Shown: piece by piece, positions 50,575 to 59,977 of the stretch
Numbering within the stretch: position 1 is the stretch's first letter
Layout: every line of letters starts with the position of its first letter
Assembly: GCA_023375675.1 (NCBI GenBank)
Contig: JALQBC010000008.1
Location: 868,001-932,000, forward strand
Source: Cytospora piceicola
Taxonomy: Eukaryota > Ascomycota > Sordariomycetes > Diaporthales > Cytosporaceae
Length of the DNA: 64,000 nucleotides
Direction: 5' to 3'
The notes under the pieces: model-generated
What the model was told of the DNA's origin: nothing
The model's input: only the letters and a program-made list of their open reading frames with translations
Databases searched by the model: none
Translations under genes and position numbers: made by a program

Positions 50575-50755
50575 TTAAATGTATTCTAAAAACATGTATT
50601 ATACTCGGGATATACTTTAAAAATATATATTATACTCGAAAATGTACTTTAGAAACTGTTTTAACCTCGAAAATGCACTCTAAAAACATGTATCAGACTC
50701 GAGATGTACTTTAGAAACAGTGTCTTAGGAGTTAAAACCTGCCGAAAATGGAGAA
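50575..50755 (-). repeat. Right terminal region, inverted copy of the left
   Basis: Read on the minus strand, the outer block CCATTTTCGGCAGGTTTTAA is followed by CTCCTAAGACACTG and then units such as TGTTTCTAAAGTACATCTCG and TGTTTTTAGAGTGCATTTTC. This is the same order and unit as at 16,910-17,112. Differences between the two ends are mostly C/T and G/A. Confidence 0.85.
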
Positions 50756-50761
50756 AATTTA

Positions 50762-51466
50762 CTCTCGCTTAACAGGGATGAAACGACGTCCTGTCTTGCC
50801 TTCGCCCGTGGCAAAGAGCATCGCCCGCCCGCCTTCGCCCCCGTTGTCGAAGAGGTTCTTCATGACCGGCGCGTCCTCGTCGGCGTGGCCGTCGGCGAGC
50901 CAGCCGTACTGCTCCGCGGTCGTGCCGTCGAAGGCGATACCAAGTGCTTGGCGCACTTGACTGCGCGTGCCGTCACAGCCCACGAGCCATGGGGAGCGGA
51001 TAGTCTCGGTGTCAGCCTCGCCGGCCTGGAAGGTCGCCGAGACTTCCTCACCGCTCTGCGTCAACCCCACGAGCCGCCGGCCCCAAGCAAACGAGATACC
51101 GACCTCCTCACACCGCCGGAGGAGGATCTCCTCCGTGCGCACCTGCGTGACGAGCATGTTGAACGAGTACTTGGTGCCGAGGACGTCGTAGTTTAGGTCG
51201 AGCAACGTCTTCCCACCGCCGAAGTGTGCTGTCTTGGTGGGCATGCCCGCAGCCACGAGTTCCTGGGCGATGCCCAGGATGCGAGCCACTTCGATGGTGC
51301 TGGCGCTGGCACTAAGGCCCCTGGACCCAATCCTGGGCTGGATCCGGGATGGGCGCTGGTCTGCGATGAGGATGTTGCCGGCGGGAACGCCGGCTTGCTG
51401 TAGGGCTAGGGCTGTGGTAAGCCCGACGGGGCCGGCCCCAATGATAAGGACTGTAGGGGATGTCAT
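50762..51466 (-). pseudogene. N-terminal half of split FAD monooxygenase (PHBH type)
   Basis: 235 codons from ATG at 51,466. The Rossmann motif VLIIGAGPVGLTTALALQQA (residues 6-25) binds the ADP part of FAD, and WLVGCDGTRSQVRQALGI (160-177) is the DG motif of aromatic hydroxylases. The frame runs through GGRAMLFATGEGKTGRRFIP and hits a stop (50,759-50,761) at the edge of the AT-rich element. The missing GD motif and C-terminal domain are at 15,974-16,909, same strand, order and family, so together they made one protein of about 540 residues. No internal stop or frameshift is seen. The 5' part with its promoter could still make a short, probably inactive protein. GTTAAG directly after the FIP codons could be an intron donor. 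Confidence 0.92.
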
Positions 51467-53353
51467 GATCTTTGATCAAGTCCTGCTGTGTTTAGGAGTT
51501 GGCATATACTGGTGAATTCTGTAAAGGAAAGTTCTTATTGCGACAAGAAGTTGGCAGGCGTCTCCTTTATATGCCGCATATATCTTCTACATGCTGTGGA
51601 TGGTTGCACATGTGTGGCCGATGAACACGCGACCACAACGGTGAGCACTGAACATTACTCCATTTTTTTACTGGACCTCCTCTTCGTATCTCCGCTATAA
51701 TGCCGAATCGGCGACATTCTGCTGATGGTGGAGCTGATGAATCTATCGACCCGACGTCCGATTTGAAGACGCGAGTCTGACCAAATGCTGAATCAAGGTT
51801 GCAACGGCACAGGCTCTGATGTGAGATATGTGATTCGTACTTTGTAAATAGGTCCTTTGCCCAACAAGTCATGATTCCCATTGCAGGCGCTCTTCGGACT
51901 CGGTGATGGTCGCCGATGTAACCTCGGAACCGGTCGAGTGAAGTCACTGGTCATCAAGATTTCGAAACTGCCGACTAGGAATAATTATGCAGTGGCCAGG
52001 AGTAACTTCTCGCCGAGGAAGTCGTCAAGGACTTATGAATGAAGCAACAAAGCTCGTAGCCTAAGGTCCTGGATTGGAAGCTTTCTTGTTGTTTCCTCCG
52101 GTCCATCCTATCTGCTCAATGTAGAGTACTCACCTCCGAGAAAATATCGCTTCAGCGACGCTAGCGAGGAATGCCTGATCTATTAGAAGTAGCTCCGTGT
52201 ATTTCACCGACTTACACAATGAGGGTATAGTTGTAAGCCATAGATATATATCGGGAGACGCAAAGTATCAGTCTAGACCTCAAAGGATGTTCACGAGAGA
52301 CAGGATGGTCAACAAAACATATACCTGGCAGAGTATGATTACTTCCATATCGAATAATATGGTTAATATCTACAACGTCGTCTGGCTTGAACGTTTTTCC
52401 AAGAAACACTCGACCTTCCTCAATGAACAGTTCTTCGACAGTTCTTTGACAGTAGACAGAGTATGAAGCGTCGTACGCTGATCACGGTGATTTGGATGCT
52501 GTCTTTTGTCTCTTTTGTCTCTTTAACATTATTTCATGGCGTGGAAATCATGGCATTGTCGTTGGGAAGCGTAACGGCAGTCATATTGAACAAGAAGTAT
52601 TAATCACACTTGAAGATTTTATCGACACACTGTCCGCATATTTAAAGAAAACAACAAACGTTGCATCCCTCATTTCCCCACCGTTATCGATCTGGAGCAA
52701 CATTATTTGATTAATAGAACGTACCTGCTGAGTGGTTGAGATATTCAGCAGGTTTGCATTAGGCTTTTATATAGTAGTGAGGGTATGCCTCCTCCATCTT
52801 CAGTTGGGGACAACAATCAACCTACCTCATACTACCTCCTTATGAGATACTTTTCGAGGTTATATGTACCAGTGGTCCACCAGAGTAGTTTCTTTGTGCT
52901 CGAAATTATCGATACTGATTGATTCACTGGCCTTCGCGGCTCTACGATTGGAGCAGGGTCAGTCAGTTCAATGGTTGGATGTACGCTCATGCACAAAGAC
53001 GGAACCAGACCACTTTCAGATTTAGGACATCGTGAGAGGAAGGTAGATAGGTCGAAGGAAGGGTGAAGGATGAATGACTGCCAAGAGGAGACTGGTAGTT
53101 CCTGCAGACACCGACCGGAATCCAGTCGACTGAAGTAGATAGTGCGTCGCTACGCACCACACTCGCCCATATTGAATGTTGGAAGGGAATATCCACGGAT
53201 ACCCAAGGCCTCAGTTCCAGACCGCCGATGACTACCATCCCTCGAATTGGAGCGAGATACGCATAGCCAAACAATCAGAGAAGCTAGCATCACGAATTCT
53301 GGGCACTATGGTAGACAAGAATCGTCGTATGCAGTAAGCCTACAACAAGTTGA

Positions 53354-53632
53354 ATGTCAGGGCCAGATTTACATACGACCCCAGGTGCCAAAAGCCAGAG
53401 GAGCACTTCCTATGTAGCACCTGTTAAACGTCAATCTGGCAGAAGAAAAATATGCAGCGGATTGGAAGTCACAGAGACTGGGGGAACTGGGGAACAAGAC
53501 GAAGAGGAACCAGATTATACTGACAAGGATGATGACAGAGGAGGAAGTGCGATGTTTCCAATAGATGCCCAATTCAAGGCGAACCAAAACCTAGCGGCGC
53601 AACGCCTCCATCACCTCTACCAACGTATTTAG
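53354..53632 (+). CDS. Possible small hypothetical protein
   Basis: 92 codons from ATG, hydrophilic, with an acidic centre (GEQDEEEPDYTDKDDD) and a Gln/Asn/Leu-rich end. No domain, signal peptide or membrane segment. It may be chance or an exon of a larger gene; no intron could be placed. Confidence 0.25.
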   Translation: MSGPDLHTTPGAKSQRSTSYVAPVKRQSGRRKICSGLEVTETGGTGEQDEEEPDYTDKDDDRGGSAMFPIDAQFKANQNLAAQRLHHLYQRI

Positions 53633-54003
53633 TCTTCGAAGAATGGCTTGGAGCTGTAAAACGAACAGAACAAGGTTATTTTATGGTTTAGAGACTTGCG
53701 GATGATTGAGCAAACTGGGATACATAATTGAAAAGGAGAATGTATTGGTTGTTCCAGGGAATGTAATTGTGGAAGACGAAGACGCTGAAAAAGGCCAAAA
53801 AAGAAATAAAAAAACAAGTGAAATGGCACGGACAGGAACTGAACCCGTGAGGGTCGGACCCTTCGTTAAAGCTCCTTCTCTCGGAATGAGAGCGAGAATC
53901 AATTACCCCTGAGCCAACCGGTCATTTCAATTGTTGATAACTGGGGGGCTTCCGACCATTATAAGGCTGATTTCGAGTGCAACTGAGTGAGACGTCCTTT
54001 TGC

Positions 54004-54100
54004 AGTACCTAGGTACCTACCTACTTAAGTAGGTAGGTAGGGCCTGACAGCACGTACTTCGGTACTATCTAGGTACCTAGGTAGGTGATCAGGTACCAAG
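54004..54100. repeat. Cluster of TACCTAGGTA-type palindromes
   Basis: CCTAGGTACCTACCTACTTA is followed by AGTAGGTAGGTAGG, then CTATCTAGGTACCTAGGTAG; the halves are mutually inverted and could fold. Similar single copies occur near 2,700, 14,205 and 59,225. They are common in Pezizomycotina intergenic DNA; a role is not known to me. Confidence 0.75.
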
Positions 54101-54358
54101 GCATTCACAGTATCTACTTGTACTGTCAAGTACCCAATCCCGATGCTCACATACACTTTATACTCGCGTTTGGATTTATTTACTTCGACAGTGGGATAAA
54201 TCCAGCCTCCCTCACACTACCTACCTGCAGGATAACCAGAAGCATACCTCCGACTTACCTGCCTGTTGGAGAATCGCTTATTCTACTGCTCTAACATCCT
54301 GCCATCGACTTCGAATATCCTCCAACCTTTCTAGAACCAAACTGTCGACTCCCTGACG

Positions 54359-55314
54359 ATGTCTCGCATTTGGAACTGGTCTGGTTTCTCCTTCGAGCGC
54401 GAGCGCACGCCGCATCTCGACTCGACCTTGCGCCAGGCGCACCCGTACTCCCTCGGCGGCGACGTCACCACCAACAACGTTGTCGTGTACCTTCGCGTCT
54501 TGGTCGCTTTGCGACAGTTCCGGGACTTGCCCGGTTTCGACGGAGATGTTGGCAGGCTGTTGGGGTGGCGCCCACGCCTCATCTATCAGCTCCAAAGCCG
54601 CCTCTTCAAGGGCAGAGAGCGCTTCCTGGCTCGGCGTGGAGAGAGAGCTTCGCCTGCGACGCGTGTCACCGCGTTGGTTGACGAGTAAGAATTATTCACC
54701 ACTACTTTGTTTTGTCTCTGCGACAAACCACGATCCCAGTCGAGCAATTAAGCTAACCTGTCATTCCCAGGGTTTCCAGGTGGCGCAGCCAGCCCAGACT
54801 CGCGTGGCAAATCACCGCCACGAGACTGCAATACTACCATCGCTGCCTTGACGCGATCAGAGAGATTCTCGCTTCGGTGCCTGGCACCATCCTCGACGTC
54901 ACGCCCATGACCACCACCAACCCGGCCCTGCCGCGCCCCCCTCGCCCCGACTGGTTCCGACCTCGGGCCAGGGGCTCCCGACAAGAGGAGATGGCTCTCC
55001 GCCTCGAGGTCGAGAGAAGCCTGGGTCTGGGTGCTGCGGAGGGCTCGTTGTTCGAGCTTCCCTTGCGTCCTGGTGGGCATGGCATCCCACAGCCTGAGCC
55101 CCAGCCCCAGACCCAGCCCCAGCAGAGTATCGCTCCTGCGATTGCCGCTGCCGATCCCGCGGTTTCCCTGGTTGCTGCCGGTCCGTCGTTCTCCCTGCCA
55201 TTGCGGCAGAGGCAGGACAGGGAGGAGGAGGAGGAGCAGCAGGAGCAGCAGGAGCAGGGGGAGCAGGAGCAGCAGGAGGAGGAGCAGGAGGAGAACGCCA
55301 GAGATGGCGAGTAA
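54359..55314 (+). CDS. Hypothetical protein with Glu/Gln-rich tail
   Basis: Two exons, 54,359-54,684 and 54,771-55,314, separated by an 86-nt intron (donor GTAAGA, acceptor CCCAG). They join in phase to 289 residues across ALVDE-VSRWRSQPRLAWQIT. The N-terminal 150 residues are basic and Arg/Leu/Trp-rich with helical segments (VVYLRVLVALRQFRDL, ATRLQYYHRCLDAIREIL). The middle is Pro-rich (PALPRPPRPDWFRPRARGS), then a P-Q repeat. The last 40 residues are almost only Glu and Gln from GAGCAG repeats. GC-rich coding bias and a clean intron support a real gene. No domain recognised; probably lineage-specific. Confidence 0.65.
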
Positions 55315-56438
55315 GAGAGAGAAAGGGTTTACGTTCTCAGGAACAATGGGCTTCGGAACCCGAAGTACCGGCTTGGGAACGTTACCCCTTATTCAGAACT
55401 TGGGGAGAAGTTCTTGGCGTGTTTGTAAGAAGGGGCTTCGGATCCCAGAGGAAAGGTACCGGCTTGGGAACGTTACCCCTTATCTGGAGGCTGGGGCGTG
55501 GTGTTTTCTGCTTTGCCGTCTCTTGGGGTCGCCCTGTGGTCGTTTTACGGGCACTAATCTTGAGGCGGGTTTTATGTCTGAATATAACGAGTCCCCAACA
55601 TTCTTCTGTATATTGGGACATGTTTGTGCTTCCAAAGCCAGCTATATTGAACGTTGGTTCTGCAGCTACCTAAAACTGGAATCTGTAAGACTGTGCCAAA
55701 ATTTGGATCGATGCTTATGCGTCTTGTTGTTTTCCCCCGTTACAAGAAATTGCAGGGCATCTTCAGTGGCATATGCAAGGGTAGTTGGCCCTGGACAGTG
55801 CAAGAAATGTCCCCCAATTTGATTCTTCGCAGTCACCTGTAATGCCCAATCCAGAAAGGATTGAGCCGGCTGTAGATTGTGATATCAATACCACGGTATT
55901 GGTGACCAGCCCATAAAGTACCAGGCGCACTTGATCTCAGCGCCGCAGTCATCTCGCAAAAGATTAGAAGTGTCCCGACCCCACTTCCAGCGCGGTATCA
56001 TCATAGCGAAGGACAAGCGAGCCTCACGAGAAGCGTGCCGGAGCCTAATAAGAAGAGCAATGGGCGGTGGTGATAGTGGCCAGTGTTTGCAGGCGAGCGG
56101 CTCAATCTATTAGCCAATGGGAAGTTTCCATACTCCCGAGGTCTCGGAGTATCTAGGTAGGGGGTTAGGTCCAATTTGTACCGATGGTATCCACGTAGAT
56201 TGCTACACCTTGTTGCTCCTTCGACATTCGAGGGGCAAATATGATTTTTAATCACCCTGGTTGTGAAGCTGCAAGCCTTGACTAATAACAACCGTTGCGT
56301 TTGAAAACGTACATAAGGCTCAAGGGATCTTGAGTCCGATCACAAACATGCTGTTCATTGCGCGTCTGGAACGAAAGCATTGAGGTTGCAACATGCAACC
56401 GTTCTACGAAGCCGCCAAGATGTCTTCAGATGATGTGC
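55315..56438. other. Intergenic with a short direct duplication
   Basis: About 1.1 kb between two convergent genes, so both 3' UTRs should be here. At 55,349-55,405 and 55,433-55,497 a block containing GTACCGGCTTGGGAACGTTA and CCCCTTAT is duplicated with small changes. A 263-codon frame overlaps this region and the gene before it in another phase; it lacks any domain and is not called. Confidence 0.5.
55349..55497 (+). repeat. Two-copy direct repeat, ~84-bp spacing
   Basis: Each copy has GGGCTTCGGA, then a variable 10-20 bp, then TACCGGCTTGGGAACGTTAC and CCCTTAT, then a loosely matching TTGGGG/CTGGGG end. It lies just after the stop of the Glu/Gln-rich gene. Confidence 0.8.
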
Positions 56439-57474
56439 TCAAGGCTTTCTTCCAATGACAGTGTACCTAGTGAACGCCCACCAAGCCCCCTTCTTGGTCT
56501 CTGCCGTGACCTCAGGCAAGAGCTCACTGACAACTTTTCCGAGCTCTTCGTTCTGGGATTGTCGGATGAGGATTTCATGGATCGTCAAATTGCACTCATG
56601 ACTGAAGTAGGCCAAAGGCGCCGGCATCTCACGCACATCTGATTCTGTATCGGCCAACCCAGCTTCAACAAAGAGCTTGGGCAATTGGCGGGCCCACGTT
56701 GGACTCAATCGGGAGTCCTGCGGCTGGACTGCCTGCAAAAGGCGAATTAAGGCATCAGTCTTGCATTCCGGGTGCATCGTTTCGATACGGAACGATGCAA
56801 CGTCTGGCTCGCCCCATTGCAGGTAACCACCGGGCTCTGTGGGTATCTATTAGCTTACTGCACGCTGTTTGCATATTAACGAAGACGGAAGAGGATCGCA
56901 ATTCGACTGGAATTCGTAAGAAGATAAGGTTGCCACTTACTGATGAGGTCCATGATGTTGCGCAGAATTCGCGGGATTTCCTCATCCCTCAGAACGAAAG
57001 AAAAGTTACGAATGTGCACAATGTCGTAGACTCCTACCAGGTCCTCGGGCACTGGGGTCTTGATGTCCCATTCACGGAGGGTAACATTCTTTGGAAACAA
57101 ACTGGGCTGCGGCGCTGCGTCGAGGGAGAGATCCAGACCATCAAGTCTCACTGACACTGGTAGCTTACTGGCGATGTCCAGGAGCCAGATTCTGTAGCAT
57201 TACCCAAAGTTTATCAGTACGATTCTCAAAAGCAGTAGTGGTCAAATAGAAACCACGAACCCGGTTCCGGTACCAATGTCTGCAATTCTGGCCTCCGAGA
57301 CATCTGTCGAAATGTTGGGGTGTATATGATATCCGAAGAGCTGGATCCACATGTAATGTTGCAAGTTGATACTGGTCTGCCGTGAGTTACTTTCCCAAGG
57401 ATTTTGTTCAGGGGTACAAACCGATTGTCATCTAAGACATCGCGACTGAAAACATAATCCGGCTGCGAAGGCAT
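56439..57474 (-). CDS. LaeA/UMTA-like SAM-dependent methyltransferase
   Basis: Four exons join to 270 residues: 57,422-57,474, 57,261-57,371, 56,941-57,191 and 56,439-56,836, with introns of 50, 69 and 104 nt. Starts MPSQPDYVFSRDVLDDNR and then INLQHYMWIQLFGYHIHPNI, the usual opening of this fungal family. Motif I is ARIADIGTGTGIWLLDIA (about residues 46-62), and the post-I acidic strand is VRLDGLDLS. NVTLREWDIKTPVPEDLVG and YDIVHIRN follow, then PGGYLQWGEPDV. Typical class I fold; members methylate small secondary metabolites or act as LaeA-like regulators. The first two donors (GTTTGT, GTTCGT) are weak, but the family sequence is restored exactly at each join. It appears intact and lies among secondary-metabolism-type genes. 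Confidence 0.88.
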
Positions 57475-58433
57475 TTTGTTCACTTTGGGGTCCCTTAACT
57501 AGCTCAAGGGTTACCAGGAGGGTGTTCAAGTAGGATGGGACAAGATCCAGCGACGCTTGGATGTTGATTTGGATCGTCTACCGAAGTATTGCCAGGACGA
57601 AATATAAAGTTTCAACCAAGAAAGGTGGTGCAATCGCGATGGTTAGTAGGACAAATATAGACCTTTTCAAGCATTAGTCGATATCTGCACGTGGAATAAG
57701 CGTGCCAATATTCGCGGTACAACGACAACAGTACATGAGGCACAGCAGCAGGCCTGGGCACTGCAGGCACTGCCCGGCATGATGACAATCATACGATTAA
57801 TTCCCTGTACAGCAATAACCGCATGATCTCATGCGCTTCTAAAGGTCTGCTTGATGGCCACAACACAACGACCACAGCCAAAAGGCCCATACCGTAAGCT
57901 TACCAACAGGCGGGCATTGCAGGACCAAGACATCAGTTGGTTCATAGAAATGACCCAACATCTGAGCCACAGGCTTTCAGCCAGGGTGGTATGGGGCAGT
58001 CAAATGGGAACTTCTAGTTAGATGAGACCCTCAAACTGACAAATTATGCAATTGCACTAGTACAATGTATGCCCATGGACCTGGAATATTCAGCAAGACC
58101 AGAACTGGTTGGAGAGCACTTGAGGGCTTTTGCATATATTGCAACACTAGGGGATTATCCCCGACCATTACCGGGCATGTTTCTCAAGCTCCACCCACCC
58201 AGTCGACAACCAACACTCGAAAATGTCTGCCCTTGTTGTCCATGACCTTGCTTAAGAAAAGACCTCCAAGATCATGTGTCTACTTGGATTAGGAACGAAT
58301 GCAGACGTGTGTGCTATGCATCCCCGCCTCCGAGCCTTCGTGTCCCTTGTCCCGTCCAGAACCCTGACAGGTCGCGTGACAGATTCTTGAGGCCCAGAAA
58401 GGCACGCGTTAACATTGATTTCATCTTTTCCGG
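57475..58433. other. Intergenic, no supported gene
   Basis: About 960 bp between the methyltransferase start and the hydrolase relic, which are divergent. It holds the methyltransferase promoter. The last part may include an unreadable 5' end of the hydrolase gene, because the family N-terminus with its HG motif is not found in frame. Confidence 0.5.
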
Positions 58434-59132
58434 GTGCCCATCAATCTCATGATGAACGCTAACCGTGATCTGAGGACAACAGCATCCCTCCGCTACCACC
58501 TGGGGCCAGCAACTGCCTACGACTTTGATTTTGTGGGAGGAGCATACCACTGGCCGGCATATCCGGGTATTTCAGATTTATTCGGCCCCCAACAAGCATA
58601 TCTGTCATACATCGACGGGTCTGCTGCAGGTGCCATTGCATTTCTCGAGGATCTAGCTGCTCGTTTAACAGAGAACGGGCCCTTTGATGCAGTCATGGGA
58701 CTCTCAGTGGGCGGCGCAAAGCTGGCAACACTGTTACTTCGGCCCCGAGACACAAGTTTGGATAAGCGGGAGTGAATAAGTGCCAGGGCAATGGTACGCG
58801 GCGCGGTGTTCATATGCGGCACTTCTCCGGTGGATGTGATAGGACTGCGGCGTGGTGAGCTGACGTGGGTCAGTCTGGAGGATGTGATAGGCCCGAGAGG
58901 AAGTATTTATCCTATTGAGGTACCAACAGTGCAGGCTTAGAGTCCTCAAGACGTGGAGCATTGGAATGAAAGCAGGACTCTGGCGCATATGTGTGACGGA
59001 AGCAAGCGGGTTGAGATTATGCACAATGCAGGCCACAACGTCCCGTCCACAGGGGTTGAGCTTATCGCCATAGCGGATGCAATGAGAGAGTCTACGCAGA
59101 TAAAACCGGGCATAGAAAAAGAAAACACCTGA
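58434..59132 (+). pseudogene. FSH-type serine hydrolase relic (CtnB-like fold)
   Basis: One frame with two internal stops. It contains LRTTASLRYHLGPATAYDF, GISDLFGPQQAYLSYIDG and FDAVMGLSVGGAKLATLLL, where GLSVG holds the nucleophile Ser of the alpha/beta hydrolase fold (GxSxG). A TGA follows at 58,773-58,775, but the same frame continues ARAMVRGAVFICGTSPVDVI, IYPIEVPTVQA, a TAG at 58,938-58,940, then SPQDVEHWNESRTLAHMC and the catalytic His in MHNAGHNVPST, ending at 59,132. The family has Trp or another residue where TAG stands (TGG to TAG fits CpA to TpA). The 5' end with the usual LCLHG is missing. Such FSH hydrolases act in polyketide clusters, for example citrinin CtnB. The product would be truncated before the Asp/His half. 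Confidence 0.8.
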
Positions 59133-59977
59133 TTTATACAGCTAAAAGCCATATTAACTCACTATTTATACATGCTGTGGGTCAATGCGGGGTCGTTTTG
59201 CGCTCTACATAACTACCATACCAGGTACCTACTTAAGAGTACTTAAGTAGGTACCTAGGTACCCTAGGGCGAGTCTGTAAGTAGGTAGTCGATATGTACG
59301 ATTGTGCCAGGTTGAGATCATTCAATACATACATAGGTAGGTACTACATTCAGTCTCGCTGTAAGATGACTGTGGAATACAGTCAACCATTTCCCATTGC
59401 ACTTCTCTGCTCAACCACCCGTGAAAACAATATCGATCAAAGGCATACATCTATTCAACTCCTAGATGGACAAGAAAGTTTCCCACAGTACCCGGGTTGC
59501 AGGAAGACGATGTGGATACAGAGAAACCGGTTCATACTTAGGTACGTATGGCATGTGGTCCCCCAGTGTGGACTATTATCGCGATCCAACCTCAGTGTCG
59601 GCGCTTGTTTACCACTGGTTATGATGGGGCCCTAAGTATAACTATCTCTTCCTACGTGGCCTCTGGCGTCAGATGTTGCTTATCATAAGCCCCATTCTGG
59701 AAGCGTTTCGACGATGATCACAGCTTGGCCCCAGGACTCGATTAGCACACTCCCGATCTAGTATGAAAAGCAAAGCGGCTGCGCAACACACCGTAGACTT
59801 ATAGCAGGTGTTTGTATTCTACATCTAGATTGGCGAAGATGATATTGGTATATAGCATACTCCTTACGTCCAAGGTTATCAATTTATCAGTCTCAAAGAC
59901 TTACTTACCCTAGGGTATTGAGTAGACGTTGAGATTCCAAGCATGATATGGACTAATTATGATTTCGGCAATTAAGT
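59133..59977. other. Intergenic with a palindromic cluster
   Basis: About 850 bp between two convergent genes. At 59,222-59,272 GGTACCTACTTAAGAGTACT is followed by its near-inverse TAAGTAGGTACCTAGGTACC. TACCCTAGGGTA recurs near 59,905. No gene recognised. Confidence 0.5.

Larger units (their letters stand above)
16910..50755. mobile_element. 33.8-kb RIP-degraded giant element with inverted termini
   Basis: Base composition changes abruptly at both ends. The block is rich in TA, nearly lacks CA and TG, but keeps CG, which is the signature of RIP (CpA to TpA on both strands) and not of CpG deamination. The two ends are inverted copies: the left reads GCAGGTTTCGGCTCCTAAGACA and the right, on the minus strand, GCAGGTTTTAACTCCTAAGACA (each quoted here in part), followed inward by 32-bp units. 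The host monooxygenase is split between the flanks. AATTT occurs immediately outside at 16,905-16,909 and 50,756-50,760 and is a candidate 5-bp target duplication; the exact ends are uncertain by a few bases. Contents are degraded frames (a SNF2-type helicase and several unknowns) and many satellites. A Starship or another giant TIR transposon is possible; no recombinase or transposase was recognised, and nested insertions may be present. Confidence 0.85.
51467..54358. other. Intergenic, no well-supported gene
   Basis: About 2.9 kb between the start of the split monooxygenase and the acidic/Gln-rich gene. Only short open frames occur, one of which (53,354-53,632) is listed with low confidence. 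A cluster of GGTACCTA palindromes is at 54,004-54,100. The part near 51,470-51,700 should hold the monooxygenase promoter. Confidence 0.5.

Noticed and set aside
16910..50755. AT-rich repeat block as a regional centromere
   Set aside because: Inverted ends and a split host gene explain it better, and 34 kb is short for Sordariomycete centromeres. A chromatin role after insertion is not excluded.
55031..55822. 263-codon frame overlapping the Glu/Gln-rich gene
   Set aside because: It uses an alternative phase of the repeat region and runs into the duplicated 3' DNA; Arg/Ser low complexity and no domain. The spliced model in the other phase explains the region better.
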